The notes: generated by a model from the sequence alone, not told the origin. A DNA stretch of 64,000 bases from Dyadobacter psychrotolerans (GCF_004349265.1 NZ_SMFL01000003.1:1-64000), one strand, 5' to 3'; shown: positions 8,795-18,290, numbered from the stretch's first letter. Numbers and translations are program-made.

Positions 8795-9553
8795 TCAGGT
8801 TCCTGATAACCATTTAAGGAAGGCAGGGGCTTTTTCCTTACTAATCGTTATTACTTCGTCAACGGGTACGGAAATATTCAACGACAATTTCCTGGAAAAT
8901 ATACTTGAAGCGTTAACGATTGCTTTCCGGTTGATAAGCATTTGCCTGTTGACCCTGAAAAAATCATCTCCTACAATTTCTTCAAGCTCTTCAAGACTTT
9001 TTCCCGGATAATGTTTCTCCTGCCTGAATGTAATTAAGTGGACATTACCATTATCCAGGCGAAAAAAAGCGATATCGTCGATTTTTAAAGGTTTAATTAT
9101 ATCACGGTACTGTATCAATAACGATGAAGGCTTTGGAGATTTTATTCCCGACAATAGCCTTTTTATAGATTCATATTGGTCCGTCTGGGCTTCAACATTG
9201 GTCCTGGTTAATTTTCTGAATTTCTGTAATGAAGCATCAACCGACTCAGAGGAAAAGGGTTTGAGGATGTAATCAATTCCGTTTGCGTGAAATGCATTGA
9301 GTGCATATTCGTCATAAGCGGTACAAAAAATGACCGGCACAAATTCACTGCCAAGGATTTCGAAGCTAAGGCCATCTCCCAATTGAATATCACTGAATAT
9401 CAGATCAGGCGCGGTATTGGTTGAGAACCACTTTTTTCCTTCTTCAACTGATTTAAGAATCGCTACAATTTCGATTGTAGGATCCAATTGCATCAGGGTT
9501 TGTGACAGGTCAAATGCGAGTGCATTCTCATCTTCTATAATGACTATTCTCAT
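8795..9553 (-). CDS. LytTR-family response regulator
   Basis: Response regulator of 252 residues. The receiver domain (1-125) has the acidic pair E7/D8, phospho-acceptor D55 in DLIFSDIQLGD, Thr in VIFCTAYDEYA and Lys in ILKPF. The LytTR DNA-binding domain covers about 145-250 (LEELEEIVGDDFFRVNRQML). Its start overlaps the kinase stop by four bases (ATGA), so it is translationally coupled to its sensor kinase. The target genes are not evident; the DUF6268 gene lies downstream after 415 bases. The frame is intact and of normal length. Confidence 0.9.
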   Translation of the reverse strand: MRIVIIEDENALAFDLSQTLMQLDPTIEIVAILKSVEEGKKWFSTNTAPDLIFSDIQLGDGLSFEILGSEFVPVIFCTAYDEYALNAFHANGIDYILKPFSSESVDASLQKFRKLTRTNVEAQTDQYESIKRLLSGIKSPKPSSLLIQYRDIIKPLKIDDIAFFRLDNGNVHLITFRQEKHYPGKSLEELEEIVGDDFFRVNRQMLINRKAIVNASSIFSRKLSLNISVPVDEVITISKEKAPAFLKWLSGT

Positions 9554-10626
9554 TTATCCAGAATTCTTATTGTAACGGTAAAATACTGGTTGTCGGAGGT
9601 GATGCGTATATCTTCGCTTCCCATAAACAGGTAACGTTCGGAAAGATTTGAAAGTCCATATCCGGTTGATGGCTCCTTATACCTGCGCGGCTGCATGTTA
9701 TTTGAAATACTCAGGTAATCACCCTGCTGTTCAATTTGAATATGAATCGGCCGATTTTCAGTTAAATCATTGTGTTTTAGCACATTCTCAACCAGTGGCT
9801 GTAAGGCAAAGTAAGGCAAAAATCGTGTTTCCGCCGTTTCCTGGTCAATGGCTATGGAAAAGCTAAGTGCCTGGCCAAACCTGACCTCCTGCATTTTCAG
9901 GTAATCCAGGCAAAATTTCAGCTCATCTTTTATCAAGGCGGTCGTAGTATTGTTGCTTGATATGGCTACCCGGAGAAAATTGGCCAGGTGGATCAGATAA
10001 CTTTCACCTTGCTTTGCATCGACTTTATAAAGTGATTTAATCGTAGTAAGCGAATTAAACAAAAAATGAGGATGAACCTGCTGAATTAACAATAGGTTTT
10101 TCGTTTCACTGGCACTTGCTTTCAGTTGAAGGTTTTCAATTTCGCCCTGCACCCTTTCGTGCTGTATAATGACTAATCTTTGGACGACTAATATCAATGA
10201 ATTTAAAGCTATAACAGCCACAACAGATGGGCCATAATCCCATATTTCATCAAATCCTTTTGACTCCCAGGATGCTGTGGAAATTATTGTAAACAGTAAC
10301 CGTGTCAGAATTCCGATGATAATTGAGGCAGTAAAACTCAGTACATAAAAAATTGTTGGGAGAAGTCTGCCAATCGATTTTTTATTATGTTGAAAAACTT
10401 TTAATAATAGCAGATTAGTAAAACTGGTTGCAGAAAAAAACAGTAAAGTCTCAAAAAACCGATTTACAGCTGCACTCAAATCTCCGATAATGGAAAGCAG
10501 GAAAATAAATATGACGATGGATGACATCAATGAGAGTACCCAGTTTAATCTGACCAGGCTCTTTACAGGTAATTGATTTGCCATCACTGAATTTAACTTA
10601 TTTGAGGCTGATTCATATTTTCCCAA
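9550..10626 (-). CDS. Membrane sensor histidine kinase (LytS/YehU type)
   Basis: Sensor kinase of 358 residues with four predicted membrane helices in the first 160 residues and no periplasmic domain of note. A short coiled linker leads to the His_kinase box QQVHPHFLFNSLTTIKSLY (phospho-accepting His in the HPHFLFN motif). A compact HATPase follows with an N-box LVENVLKHNDL and a G-box GYGLSNLSERY. It should phosphorylate the LytTR regulator encoded directly after it with a 4-base overlap. The region upstream (10627-10869) holds no gene. Confidence 0.9.
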   Translation of the reverse strand: MGKYESASNKLNSVMANQLPVKSLVRLNWVLSLMSSIVIFIFLLSIIGDLSAAVNRFFETLLFFSATSFTNLLLLKVFQHNKKSIGRLLPTIFYVLSFTASIIIGILTRLLFTIISTASWESKGFDEIWDYGPSVVAVIALNSLILVVQRLVIIQHERVQGEIENLQLKASASETKNLLLIQQVHPHFLFNSLTTIKSLYKVDAKQGESYLIHLANFLRVAISSNNTTTALIKDELKFCLDYLKMQEVRFGQALSFSIAIDQETAETRFLPYFALQPLVENVLKHNDLTENRPIHIQIEQQGDYLSISNNMQPRRYKEPSTGYGLSNLSERYLFMGSEDIRITSDNQYFTVTIRILDK

Positions 10627-10869
10627 AAGTACATTTTATCGTTAACAATGATTTGTCATTTGTTTTGAACATATATCAAGTTATTGGCCTGATGGTCATA
10701 ATTTCTCAAATTTGGTCAAAGTGAACCGAATCCGGCAACGACACAGCTGCGAACCGGGCAAAACAATACTTAAAGAGGTTAAAGTGAGGATTAAAATATC
10801 TGGTTTCAAGCCTAAGACACATCAGCCGACGTCTTGGCAAGGCTAATGCATAACAGCTTAGATGCAGCT

Positions 10870-13365
10870 CTAAAGATTAACAGTAAATGTTTGACCTTTT
10901 TTGATTGATAAATCATATTCGTTAAAACCTGGAATTGATATGGTAGCATTACCGACGGATTCGTTAATAATCGGCTGCAAAATTTCATGGATTTTATAGA
11001 ACGTATTAGGATTGACACCAGTCGCCTTTTGCAAAGCAGTCGAAGAAGAAAAACGCGATTCTGCCAGTCTTATCCGGCAGTTGCCTCCCAGATTCGAGTG
11101 AATAGTTAATTTGGTGATGTGCTGATTTTTCCAGGTCATGTCCACCACAAATCCACCACGAGCCTTAAGACCTTTCACTTCACCATCTTTCCAGCCATCT
11201 GGTAAAGCCGGCAAAAGATGTAAGGCACCATCGTGTGACTGGAGCAACATTTCAGCAATCCCAGCCGTACAACCGAAATTACCATCAATCTGAAACGGCG
11301 GATGCGCGTCGAGTAAATTCGGATAAGTACCGCCACTTTGTCCTTGCTGCTCCTCTCCCGCCGGGCTCAGCTGATCTGCAATCAATTTATACGCCTGATT
11401 GCCATTGAGCAAACGTGCCCACCAATTCACCTTCCAACCCATGGACCATCCTGTCGATTTGTCGCCGCGATAAACCAGCGATTTTTGCGCCGCCTGAAAT
11501 AGATGCGGGTGCCGGATCGGTGATATTTGTGCGGAAGGATACAGTCCATACAAGTGAGATATGTGGCGGTGCTTATCATCAGCGCGGTCCCAATCTTCCA
11601 TCCATTCCTGCAACTGTCCTAGTTTACCGACTTGCATAGGCGCCAGTCTTTGTTTCATATTCGAAACCGAGTCCCTGAATGCAGCATCCAGACCCAGAAT
11701 TTCGGAAACTTCCACGTAATTTGTAAAGACATCGAACACCAGCTGATTGTCCATTGTGGTACCAGCCGAAATTCCGGCACCACCCGGATGCGTATTTTCG
11801 GGAGACATAGATGGCGCCACCACCATCCACTTGTGTTTGGGTTCTTCCTGTAATACATCAACATAAAATGTCGCAACCCCTTTCAAAACAGGATAATATT
11901 CCTTCAAAAAAGCTTCATTTCCGTTGTAAAGGTAATGCTGCCATAAGTGTTGCGTGAGCCAGGCACCGCCCATTGGCCAGAGTCCGTAAAAGCCACCGTC
12001 CACATTACCGGTTATTCGCCAGATGTCCGTGTTATGATGCATGTTCCATCCACGTGCATGGTAATAATTCCTGGCGCTTTCTTTTCCTGTTTCGGAAAGA
12101 TCCTTTAGCATGCTGAACAATGGCTGATGCATCTCACTGAGGTTTGTAACTTCTGCGGGCCAGTAATTCATTTCCGTATTGATATTGACCGTATACTTGC
12201 TGCTCCATGGTGGAGACAATTTATCATTCCAAATCCCCTGAAGGTTGGCAGGTTGCCCACCCTGCCGTGATGAACTGATCAGAAGATAACGCCCAAACTG
12301 GAAATAAAGAGATGCCAGTTGCGGATCGTTACCCTGATGGAAATCGGCAACGCGTTGATCCGTTGGTTTTTTCATGGCTTCGGTTTGTCCCAGATTCAGA
12401 AAAACACGGTTGAAATAACTTTGATAATCCTTTGTGTGACGTGCGCGAAGCTGTGTAATACTTTGCTTTGCACCAGCTGTCAAATATTGTTCTGCCCGTT
12501 TGAGCGCATTGGAGCTCAGATCTTTGTAATTAACAAAGTTGGTACCAATAGAAATAAATACTGTTAATTCGGAAGCATTTTTAACGACCAGGCTATTTCC
12601 TTCGGTTGACAAAGAACCACCTTTAATAACCGGTTGAACGGCCATTACAAACTCAACCTGCCCTTTTTTGTTGGTTACATCGCCCGAGCGGCCGGTTAGA
12701 TAGATGCGTTGATTGCGAACTTCGCTTTTGTTCACCAATTGTATTGTGCTCAACGCCAGCTTACAACTGATGCTCCCGGGTTTGTCGGCGGTAACCCGCA
12801 TGATAATTACCTGATCCGGATATGAAGCAAAATACTCACGTTTGTAACGAACTCCATTATAAGCATAACTCACGGAGCTAATTGCCTGCTGTATATCCAG
12901 ATCGCGGCGGTAATCGGTTGCCATTTGATGTCCGGGAAAATCCATCATGAGATCACCGGCAAGCTGGTAGGGCATTCCATAATTATTGTTCTCTGCTGCC
13001 CGACGCGGCATGGCTTCATTGGCCAGATCCTGAGCTTGCTTGTAGTCTCCTTTAAAAATCATTTCCCTCAGCCGCTCCATGGTCGGAAACAAATCCTGGT
13101 GCGCATTGTTCCCCGGGCCTCCTGCCCAGATCGTTTCTTCATTTAGCTGAATCTGCTCGCGCTCTAATCCGCCAAAAACCATTGCGCCAAGGCGGCCATT
13201 ACCAATAGGAAGCGCCTGATTCCAGTTGGAAGCAGGTTTATTATACCAAAGTTTGTAAAAACCATCCGGCACTTCCTTTGCAAGGGCGCTGTTAACTACC
13301 ACTAATAACAATAAAAAAGACTTGCAAACAGTCTTCGTTTGAAAAGGGAACTTGCTTAAAATCAT
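10870..13365 (-). CDS. Glycoside hydrolase family 95 (predicted alpha-L-fucosidase)
   Basis: Secreted enzyme of 831 residues with a signal peptide (cleavage around residue 29, SALA). The GH95 N-terminal super-beta-sandwich begins with [20 protein letters not shown] and LGAMVFGG. The catalytic (alpha/alpha)6 barrel contains [39 protein letters not shown] and [15 protein letters not shown]. In the family the Asn pair and the Glu and Asp in these segments form the inverting active site; all are present. GH95 enzymes remove alpha-1,2-linked L-fucose (some act on L-galactose) from glycans or plant xyloglucan. No SusC/SusD pair or other glycosidase is nearby, so it is an orphan rather than part of a polysaccharide locus. 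The 308 bases upstream (13366-13673) show no gene. Confidence 0.92.
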   Translation of the reverse strand: MILSKFPFQTKTVCKSFLLLLVVVNSALAKEVPDGFYKLWYNKPASNWNQALPIGNGRLGAMVFGGLEREQIQLNEETIWAGGPGNNAHQDLFPTMERLREMIFKGDYKQAQDLANEAMPRRAAENNNYGMPYQLAGDLMMDFPGHQMATDYRRDLDIQQAISSVSYAYNGVRYKREYFASYPDQVIIMRVTADKPGSISCKLALSTIQLVNKSEVRNQRIYLTGRSGDVTNKKGQVEFVMAVQPVIKGGSLSTEGNSLVVKNASELTVFISIGTNFVNYKDLSSNALKRAEQYLTAGAKQSITQLRARHTKDYQSYFNRVFLNLGQTEAMKKPTDQRVADFHQGNDPQLASLYFQFGRYLLISSSRQGGQPANLQGIWNDKLSPPWSSKYTVNINTEMNYWPAEVTNLSEMHQPLFSMLKDLSETGKESARNYYHARGWNMHHNTDIWRITGNVDGGFYGLWPMGGAWLTQHLWQHYLYNGNEAFLKEYYPVLKGVATFYVDVLQEEPKHKWMVVAPSMSPENTHPGGAGISAGTTMDNQLVFDVFTNYVEVSEILGLDAAFRDSVSNMKQRLAPMQVGKLGQLQEWMEDWDRADDKHRHISHLYGLYPSAQISPIRHPHLFQAAQKSLVYRGDKSTGWSMGWKVNWWARLLNGNQAYKLIADQLSPAGEEQQGQSGGTYPNLLDAHPPFQIDGNFGCTAGIAEMLLQSHDGALHLLPALPDGWKDGEVKGLKARGGFVVDMTWKNQHITKLTIHSNLGGNCRIRLAESRFSSSTALQKATGVNPNTFYKIHEILQPIINESVGNATISIPGFNEYDLSIKKGQTFTVNL

Positions 13366-13673
13366 TATTCGTTTGCTAAATAAATACTAAAAATCAGAAG
13401 ACGTTTTTACTAGGTTACAAGTAAAGTAAAATGCCTTTGGAAATTATCTTGTAAATTTCAGGAATAAGGAACAAAATAAGTTTTATACTTATCTTGCTGA
13501 AAAGAATCTGCCCTTTGTAATGGATAACCGTTTTACCATTTACAGGAGCCTCAGACAGTTTTCGTAAGACCCCTTGCCAAATTATTCAGCTTAAAAATCC
13601 AGATATAGCCAACCTGATTTACTATATTAGTTTAACGATAAAACCGTATAGTGCAATTGAAATATTTGATGTA

Positions 13674-14114
13674 ATGAAAATTATCTGTTTTTTGCTTTTT
13701 TCAGTATTTATTAGTTGCGGGCCAAAATATGATACGAAGTATTACAAAGCCATTTCTCAGGATAAACGGGATACTGCATTATTAAAGTTAGTATCATCAG
13801 AGGAAGGCTTTTACGGAGATTACCAGATCAAATACTCCGACAAAACAAAAGATGATGGTACCATTAAAGGCAATGTTAAGGGTGATACATTAATAGGAAC
13901 TTATAGCTTTCTATCAAGGGGCAACTCGAGAACTGTGGCTCCTATTGCTTTTTTAAGGGCAAGTGAAAAATTAAAGCTTGGTACCGGTATAGTCGGGACT
14001 TACATGGGGTTTCATGTTTATCAGGGTGGTAGTATATCCTTCAATGATTCTTTATTCCAGTTTCAACCCATTGAATCTGATGAATTAACTTTTATAAAAA
14101 ATTCAATCAAATAA
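13674..14114 (+). CDS. Predicted lipoprotein of unknown function
   Basis: Protein of 146 residues starting MKIICFLLFSVFISCG, a lipoprotein signal with the lipobox ending at Cys15. The mature part is polar and beta-rich (GFYGDYQIKYSDKTKDDG, then IKGNVKGDTLIGTYSFLSRG), which suggests a small barrel or MliC/lipocalin-like fold, but no family can be named. It precedes the Crp/Fnr-like gene by 56 bases on the same strand. It lies downstream of the divergent GH95 gene with about 300 bases between the starts. Confidence 0.65.
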   Translation: MKIICFLLFSVFISCGPKYDTKYYKAISQDKRDTALLKLVSSEEGFYGDYQIKYSDKTKDDGTIKGNVKGDTLIGTYSFLSRGNSRTVAPIAFLRASEKLKLGTGIVGTYMGFHVYQGGSISFNDSLFQFQPIESDELTFIKNSIK

Positions 14115-14170
14115 ATTCTGTGTGAAGCAAACCTCTTTATATTCGTATCCAACGAAGCAATAAGTCGCCT

Positions 14171-14752
14171 ATGTACGATGTCTTTTTCCAAAAATTCAAT
14201 GAAAAAATTTCCCTGACAGAGCAGGAAGAAAATTTCATCAGGCAATACCTTACACCGAAGAAATTAAGAAAACGGCAGTATTTACTCCAGGAAGGCGACA
14301 TCTGCAAAAGTATTGCCCTTTTAGAGAAAGGATCCATGCGGAGCTATCTGGTGGATCCTGCTGGCCAGGAGCATATCACTGCCTTTGCCCTGGAAGGATG
14401 GACCATCGGTGATCTGTCCAGTTTTCACAGTGAACTGCCCTCAACGCAAAACATTGACGCGCTGGAAGATTGTGAACTGGTATTGATCAGCAAATCAGCA
14501 CATGACGAACTGCTGAGAACAATGCCAAAATATGAAACGTATTTCCGTTTGTTGATTACAGATGCCTATTTGGCGCTTCAAAAGAGAACTCTAAGCATGA
14601 TTAGCCTGTCTTTGGACGACCGTTATAAAGCTTTCATGGAATCCTATCCAAACATCGCCCAGCGTGTTCCCCAGCACATGATCGCTTCTTATATGGGCTT
14701 GTCACCAGAGACCCTCAGCCGGATCAGAAGCAGAATAAACACTTCGAAATAA
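14171..14752 (+). CDS. Crp/Fnr family transcriptional regulator
   Basis: Regulator of 193 residues. Residues 20-115 form the cNMP-binding-type barrel (QYLLQEGDICKSIALLEKGS). A C-terminal HTH VPQHMIASYMGLSPETLSRI at about 168-188 is of the FNR-like Bacteroidota type. Directly after its stop lies a near-perfect inverted repeat with TTGAT/ATCAA ends and then a promoter for the next gene, so it probably controls the downstream cluster that starts with a dinucleotide-binding reductase-like protein. Crp/Fnr proteins of this class in Bacteroidota often regulate redox or detoxification genes, which fits; the ligand is unknown. Confidence 0.88.
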   Translation: MYDVFFQKFNEKISLTEQEENFIRQYLTPKKLRKRQYLLQEGDICKSIALLEKGSMRSYLVDPAGQEHITAFALEGWTIGDLSSFHSELPSTQNIDALEDCELVLISKSAHDELLRTMPKYETYFRLLITDAYLALQKRTLSMISLSLDDRYKAFMESYPNIAQRVPQHMIASYMGLSPETLSRIRSRINTSK

Positions 14753-14758
14753 CAAATC

Positions 14759-14797
14759 ATTGATTCTGGTCAATGCCTGATCTTGACCAAAATCAAT
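14759..14797. promoter_or_regulatory. Candidate Crp/Fnr operator (long inverted repeat)
   Basis: Arms TTGATTCTGGTCAA (14760-14773) and TTGACCAAAATCAA (14783-14796) are reverse complements with one mismatch; one further pair extends each arm. The spacer is 9 nt. The outer TTGAT/ATCAA resembles FNR half-sites. It begins 7 bases after the Crp-like gene and is centred about 80 bases upstream of the inferred start of transcription of the next gene. No T-run follows, so a terminator is less likely. Confidence 0.55.
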
Positions 14798-14818
14798 AGA
14801 ATTTCTTGTCCAAACGCA

Positions 14819-14850
14819 TTGGCTCACGGGGCTCCATGCTGGTACTTTTG
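14819..14850 (+). promoter_or_regulatory. Bacteroidota-type promoter
   Basis: A -33-like TTGG at 14819-14822, a 20-nt spacer and a perfect -7 box TACTTTTG (TAnnTTTG) at 14843-14850. Transcription would begin near 14856, and the first ATG after it is at 14872. This rules out the upstream TTG at 14806 as the start of the gene. Confidence 0.7.
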
Positions 14851-14871
14851 TGTATCAAAATCGACAAGAAA

Positions 14872-15534
14872 ATGAACACAAAACAGACCATCGCTATCAT
14901 CGGGGCTACCGGTAACATGGGTTCCGGCATATCTAAAAAACTTTCAAATGGAAACTTCCGCCTTCTTCTTTTTGCAAATCAGCTTAGTAAGCTACAAACG
15001 CTCGAGGCTGAAATACTGGAAGCAAATCCTTCTGCTGACATTGAAGTAACGGCCTGTCCTACTGAGGCTTCCTGGGAGGCTGACATCATTATTCTTGCTG
15101 TCGCCTACCCTGTTCAGCAGCAAATTGCACAGAAAATTAAGGAGGTTGCCAATCAAAAAATTGTTATCAGTATTGCCAATCCGCTAAACGATACTTACGA
15201 CGGACTGGTTACAGCTCCCGATTCCAGTGCGGCCGAAGAGCTTCAAAAATTGCTTCCCAATTCAAAGGTTATCAAAGCATTCAATACGGTCTTTGCTGCC
15301 GACTTTGCACAGCCCGTTATTGCTGACAAACAAGCGGATGCATTCATTGCAGGTGATGATCAGGGTGCCTTGCAAACGGTGAGCGAGCTAGTAGTAACCG
15401 CTGGTTTTAACCCCATCATTGCCGGTGCATTGAAGGTGAGCCGCACGCTGGAAAGCATGTCACTGCTGCTGATCCAGCTTAATATAAAAAACAATTACAA
15501 CTGGCTTGCCGGCTGGAAAATCCTGCACCAGTAA
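14872..15534 (+). CDS. NADPH-dependent F420 reductase-like dinucleotide-binding protein
   Basis: Rossmann protein of 220 residues with the dinucleotide-binding motif IAIIGATGNMGSGISKKLS at its N-terminus. DIIILAVAYPVQQQIAQKI and VISIANPLNDTYDG follow, then KVIKAFNTVFAADFAQP, the pattern of the F420_oxidored / NADP oxidoreductase coenzyme F420-dependent family. In non-F420 bacteria such proteins act as general NADP-binding reductases of uncertain substrate. The start is placed at 14872 because the promoter ends at 14850 and the Rossmann strand begins right there. The NTF2-like lipoprotein gene follows after 50 bases. Confidence 0.8.
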   Translation: MNTKQTIAIIGATGNMGSGISKKLSNGNFRLLLFANQLSKLQTLEAEILEANPSADIEVTACPTEASWEADIIILAVAYPVQQQIAQKIKEVANQKIVISIANPLNDTYDGLVTAPDSSAAEELQKLLPNSKVIKAFNTVFAADFAQPVIADKQADAFIAGDDQGALQTVSELVVTAGFNPIIAGALKVSRTLESMSLLLIQLNIKNNYNWLAGWKILHQ

Positions 15535-15584
15535 TCTCCAAATTAAAAAATTTTTAACGATAATCTTTTAATACAAAACCAATC

Positions 15585-16169
15585 ATGAAATTTACATCTG
15601 TAAAAAATACCGTATTAACACTTTCAGTAGCAGCACTTTTTGGTACAATAGTAAGCTGTCAGTCACCGTCTTCAACATCTGAAACGTCTGGCGTCAATAT
15701 TGACAGTATTAAAACCGTTGCGTTAAATCTGGCGGCCTCGAACGACAGTACCGCCTCCCGTCTGAAAACATTTGACGCACTGGATTTTGACGTATTCAGT
15801 AACCAGAAATGGGATCAGTTTAAGGAAAGCCATGCACAGGATATCAAAGTTTACTGGCCTGATGGTCATGTGACGGAAGGACTTGATATTCACATTAAAG
15901 ATATGAAAGACCTTTTTGTATATGCACCAGATACAAGGATTAAAGAACACCCGATAAAATTCGGATCCGGCGATTACACCATTGTCACAGGCGTGTTCGA
16001 AGGCACCTTTACCAAACCAATGCCGACCGGTAACGGAAAATTTATTCAGCCAACGGGCAAAGCCTTTAAATTTCCAATGGCAACCGTTGGTCTGTGGAAA
16101 AATGGGGTGATGATCGAAGAGCACCTTTTCTGGGACAATGCAACCTTCGCAAAACAGATTGGTATTTAA
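15585..16169 (+). CDS. SnoaL/NTF2-like lipoprotein (ester cyclase-like)
   Basis: Lipoprotein of 194 residues; the signal ends in the lipobox TIVSC with the Cys at about residue 25. The mature part from about residue 60 is an NTF2-like cone fold of the SnoaL-like ester cyclase type (DIKVYWPDGHVTEGLDIHI, then GDYTIVTGVFEGTFTKPMP and EEHLFWDNATF). Many such proteins are non-enzymatic binders. It precedes the dioxygenase gene by 14 bases, so the two are probably in one transcript. It is the first of four NTF2-like genes in this window. Confidence 0.82.
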   Translation: MKFTSVKNTVLTLSVAALFGTIVSCQSPSSTSETSGVNIDSIKTVALNLAASNDSTASRLKTFDALDFDVFSNQKWDQFKESHAQDIKVYWPDGHVTEGLDIHIKDMKDLFVYAPDTRIKEHPIKFGSGDYTIVTGVFEGTFTKPMPTGNGKFIQPTGKAFKFPMATVGLWKNGVMIEEHLFWDNATFAKQIGI

Positions 16170-16183
16170 TTGCAACGGCCTGC

Positions 16184-17065
16184 ATGCAAAGGAAACAATT
16201 CTTAAAAACAGCCTTATCAGGCGCAATCGGGATGAGTACTTTAACAGAGTTTAAAAATTTCACTGGCAATCTTCCAGAACAGCAACAGCTGATGCCGGTT
16301 TTGTTTATTGGCCATGGTTCGCCTATGAACGGGATTGAAGACACTGCATTCAGCCGCAGATGGACACAAATGGCCAAAGAAATTCCTACGCCTTCGGCGG
16401 TTCTGGTCGTGTCTGCGCACTGGTTTACCCAAGGCACAAAGATTACCGCAATGGATTTCCCCGAAACCATTCACGATTTCGGAGGATTTCCACCAGCGCT
16501 TTTTGCCGTACAGTATCCGGCTCCGGGGAATCCGGTTCTGGCCAAAGAGACTGCCTCTTTGATTCATTCAGCCAAAGTGGAGCTCAATCACGACTGGGGA
16601 CTGGACCACGGAACCTGGACGGTGGTAAGACATATGTATCCTGAGGCTAAAATTCCGGTACTGCAGTTGAGCATTGATTATACCAAAGGTCCCCAATACC
16701 ATTACGATCTGGCCAGAGAGCTTTTGGCCTTACGCAAAAAAGGTGTACTTATTATTGGTAGCGGAAATATGGTACACAATCTTAGAATGGTTGCCTGGGA
16801 CAAAATCAATCAGACCGGCTACGGGTATGACTGGGCGCTTGATATCAATGAAAAATTCAAGTCGCTGATTACAGAAAATGATCATAAGCCACTGATCAAC
16901 TACGCACAAATGGGTCGTGAGGCGATGCTGGCGATACCAACGCCGGAACATTATCTTCCTTTGATGTACACATTGGGTTTAAAATCAGGTAACGAAAAGG
17001 TTTCATTCTTTAACGATCAGGCCGTCGGCGGTTCGCTTACGATGACTTCTGTGAAAATCGGATGA
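16184..17065 (+). CDS. Class III extradiol ring-cleavage dioxygenase (YgiD/4,5-DOPA dioxygenase-like)
   Basis: Enzyme of 293 residues. The N-terminus MQRKQFLKTALSGAIGM resembles a signal or Tat-like leader with RK in place of RR. The LigB-type core follows: VLFIGHGSPMNGIED (metal-binding His), VVSAHWFTQGTKI (second His), DWGLDHGTWTVVRHMYPEA and GSGNMVHNLR. These are the Zn or Fe ligands and acid/base residues of the DODA/YgiD family. It would cleave catechol-type rings; the natural substrate is unknown. The start at 16184 is chosen because the frame upstream overlaps the preceding gene. Its stop overlaps the ATG of the next gene (ATGA). Confidence 0.88.
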   Translation: MQRKQFLKTALSGAIGMSTLTEFKNFTGNLPEQQQLMPVLFIGHGSPMNGIEDTAFSRRWTQMAKEIPTPSAVLVVSAHWFTQGTKITAMDFPETIHDFGGFPPALFAVQYPAPGNPVLAKETASLIHSAKVELNHDWGLDHGTWTVVRHMYPEAKIPVLQLSIDYTKGPQYHYDLARELLALRKKGVLIIGSGNMVHNLRMVAWDKINQTGYGYDWALDINEKFKSLITENDHKPLINYAQMGREAMLAIPTPEHYLPLMYTLGLKSGNEKVSFFNDQAVGGSLTMTSVKIG

Positions 17066-17829
17066 AAACCAGTTGGAAATACATCATAGTCCTGCTGCTC
17101 GCCTTCGGCAGTGCAGGACTATATTCAAAGCAAAAAAGCAGTACAATCATGAAACAAGAAACAACGGTTGAAACCAAAAATCTGGCATTAAAATACCTAA
17201 TCCGTGAGCCAAAAGTAAAAACAGATAAGCGCAAAGGAATTATTTTGCTACACGGCGTTGGCAGTAATGAAAAGGACTTGTTTGGTCTGGCAGAACATTT
17301 ACCAGACGACTTTTACATAATATCGGCACGCGGTCCTTTTACTTTGGGAGCCGAACGGTATGCCTGGTATAACGTTGATTTTTCAACAGGAAAACCGGTT
17401 TATGACGCAAAGCAGGAAGAAGTTAGCCGTGAGATTATTTCCACTTTCATCGGGCAAATCAAGCAGCAATACTTGCTGGATGATGTTTACCTGGGCGGTT
17501 TTAGCCAGGGCGCGATCATGAGTTACAGCATCGGTCTGACCCAGCCAAAATCGTTACGCGGTATTGTTGCACTGAGCGGCAGGCTGCTACCAGAAATACA
17601 GCCTTTGGTCAAAAAAAGTGATGATCTCAGCAAATTAAGCGTGTTTGTTGCCCACGGAACACAGGACCGGACACTGGGCATTGCATACGCAAGGGAAGCA
17701 AAAACCTATCTGAAAGAATTGGGTGTGAACCTTACTTATACAGAATATGAAAACGCGCATCAGATCAGTGAAAGTGTCCTGAAAGATCTTCGGGACTGGA
17801 TGACCAGGCAAGACAGCGCGCAACCTTAA
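17062..17829 (+). CDS. Phospholipase/carboxylesterase-family alpha/beta hydrolase
   Basis: Hydrolase of 255 residues with an N-terminal hydrophobic segment (residues 6-22) that probably directs export or anchors it. Catalytic elements: GIILLHGVGSNEKDL (oxyanion loop), LGGFSQGAIMSYS (nucleophile Ser), FVAHGTQDRTL (Asp) and NAHQIS (His). This matches the YpfH/EstB-type esterases of PF02230. A four-base overlap couples it to the dioxygenase upstream, which suggests joint action on an aromatic ester or lactone; this is inference. The regulatory module for the next gene begins inside its last codons (17825). Confidence 0.87.
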   Translation: MKTSWKYIIVLLLAFGSAGLYSKQKSSTIMKQETTVETKNLALKYLIREPKVKTDKRKGIILLHGVGSNEKDLFGLAEHLPDDFYIISARGPFTLGAERYAWYNVDFSTGKPVYDAKQEEVSREIISTFIGQIKQQYLLDDVYLGGFSQGAIMSYSIGLTQPKSLRGIVALSGRLLPEIQPLVKKSDDLSKLSVFVAHGTQDRTLGIAYAREAKTYLKELGVNLTYTEYENAHQISESVLKDLRDWMTRQDSAQP

Positions 17830-17893
17830 TATAGTTTAAGCTTATTAGTTAAACTATGTTATGGGCTTAACCGAAACATTTACAGCAATTTTG
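17825..17893 (+). promoter_or_regulatory. Conserved operator-promoter module, copy A
   Basis: CTTAATATAGTTTAAG (17825-17840) is a CTTAA-N6-TTAAG palindrome. It starts a 41-nt conserved block ending in TTATGGG at 17865. A -7-like CAATTTTG ends at 17893, exactly 28 nt later. The same layout occurs at 30486-30554, 33270-33338 and 34077-34145. It drives the NTF2-like gene at 17925 (32 nt from the -7 box). Confidence 0.75.
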
Positions 17894-17924
17894 CATCATT
17901 AAATTGGTTAAACACTTTTGAAAA

Positions 17925-18266
17925 ATGACAACGAATGACGTGCTGATGCACCACCTAACAGCTTTTGGCAATAACGATCTGGTAGAAATACTGAAAGATT
18001 ATACCGAAGAATCAGAATTGTTGACACCAAATGGCCCCTTGAAAGGGCTGGAAGCAATTAAGGGATTTTTTGAAGACTATTTTGCAGTGATACCAACCGG
18101 ATCAGCTTTTGAAATGAAACAGCTAAGTGTAACCGGCCCGGTAGCATACGTAGCCTGGACCAGCGAATCGGCCACTTTTACCTTCCCGATAGGTACCGAT
18201 ACTTTTTTCATACAAGATGAAAAGATTGTTTATCACACCGTTGCCGATTACAGGATTGCCAGGTAA
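17925..18266 (+). CDS. SnoaL/NTF2-like domain protein
   Basis: Cytoplasmic protein of 113 residues covering one NTF2-like domain: helices in the first 30 residues (VLMHHLTAFGNNDLVEILKD), then YTEESELLTPNGPLKGLEAI, strands with VAYVAWTSESATFTFPIG, and FIQDEKIVYHTVADY at the end. The closest pattern is the nuclear transport factor 2 family of small bacterial proteins. It could be a ketosteroid-isomerase-like enzyme or a binder; no catalytic Asp/His dyad can be assigned with confidence. It is the first gene after promoter module A and is followed by the broken PPC-domain gene after 24 bases. Confidence 0.8.
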   Translation: MTTNDVLMHHLTAFGNNDLVEILKDYTEESELLTPNGPLKGLEAIKGFFEDYFAVIPTGSAFEMKQLSVTGPVAYVAWTSESATFTFPIGTDTFFIQDEKIVYHTVADYRIAR

Positions 18267-18290
18267 AACCAAATTTAAATCACTTCAAAC

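Noticed and set aside
10700..10730. TTTGGTCAAAGTGAACC as another Crp operator
   Set aside because: Only one half resembles TGGTCAA; there is no matching inverted arm and no promoter nearby.
14806..14871. TTG start giving a 22-residue longer reductase-like protein
   Set aside because: The promoter -7 box lies at 14843-14850 inside this stretch, and the Rossmann strand begins after the ATG at 14872.
16094..16183. Extended N-terminus of the dioxygenase
   Set aside because: It overlaps the NTF2-like lipoprotein gene and adds no family sequence; the ATG at 16184 starts a leader peptide.
15723..16567. Minus-strand frames of 108-167 codons
   Set aside because: They are shadows of the lipoprotein and dioxygenase genes, with cysteine- and histidine-rich unnatural composition.
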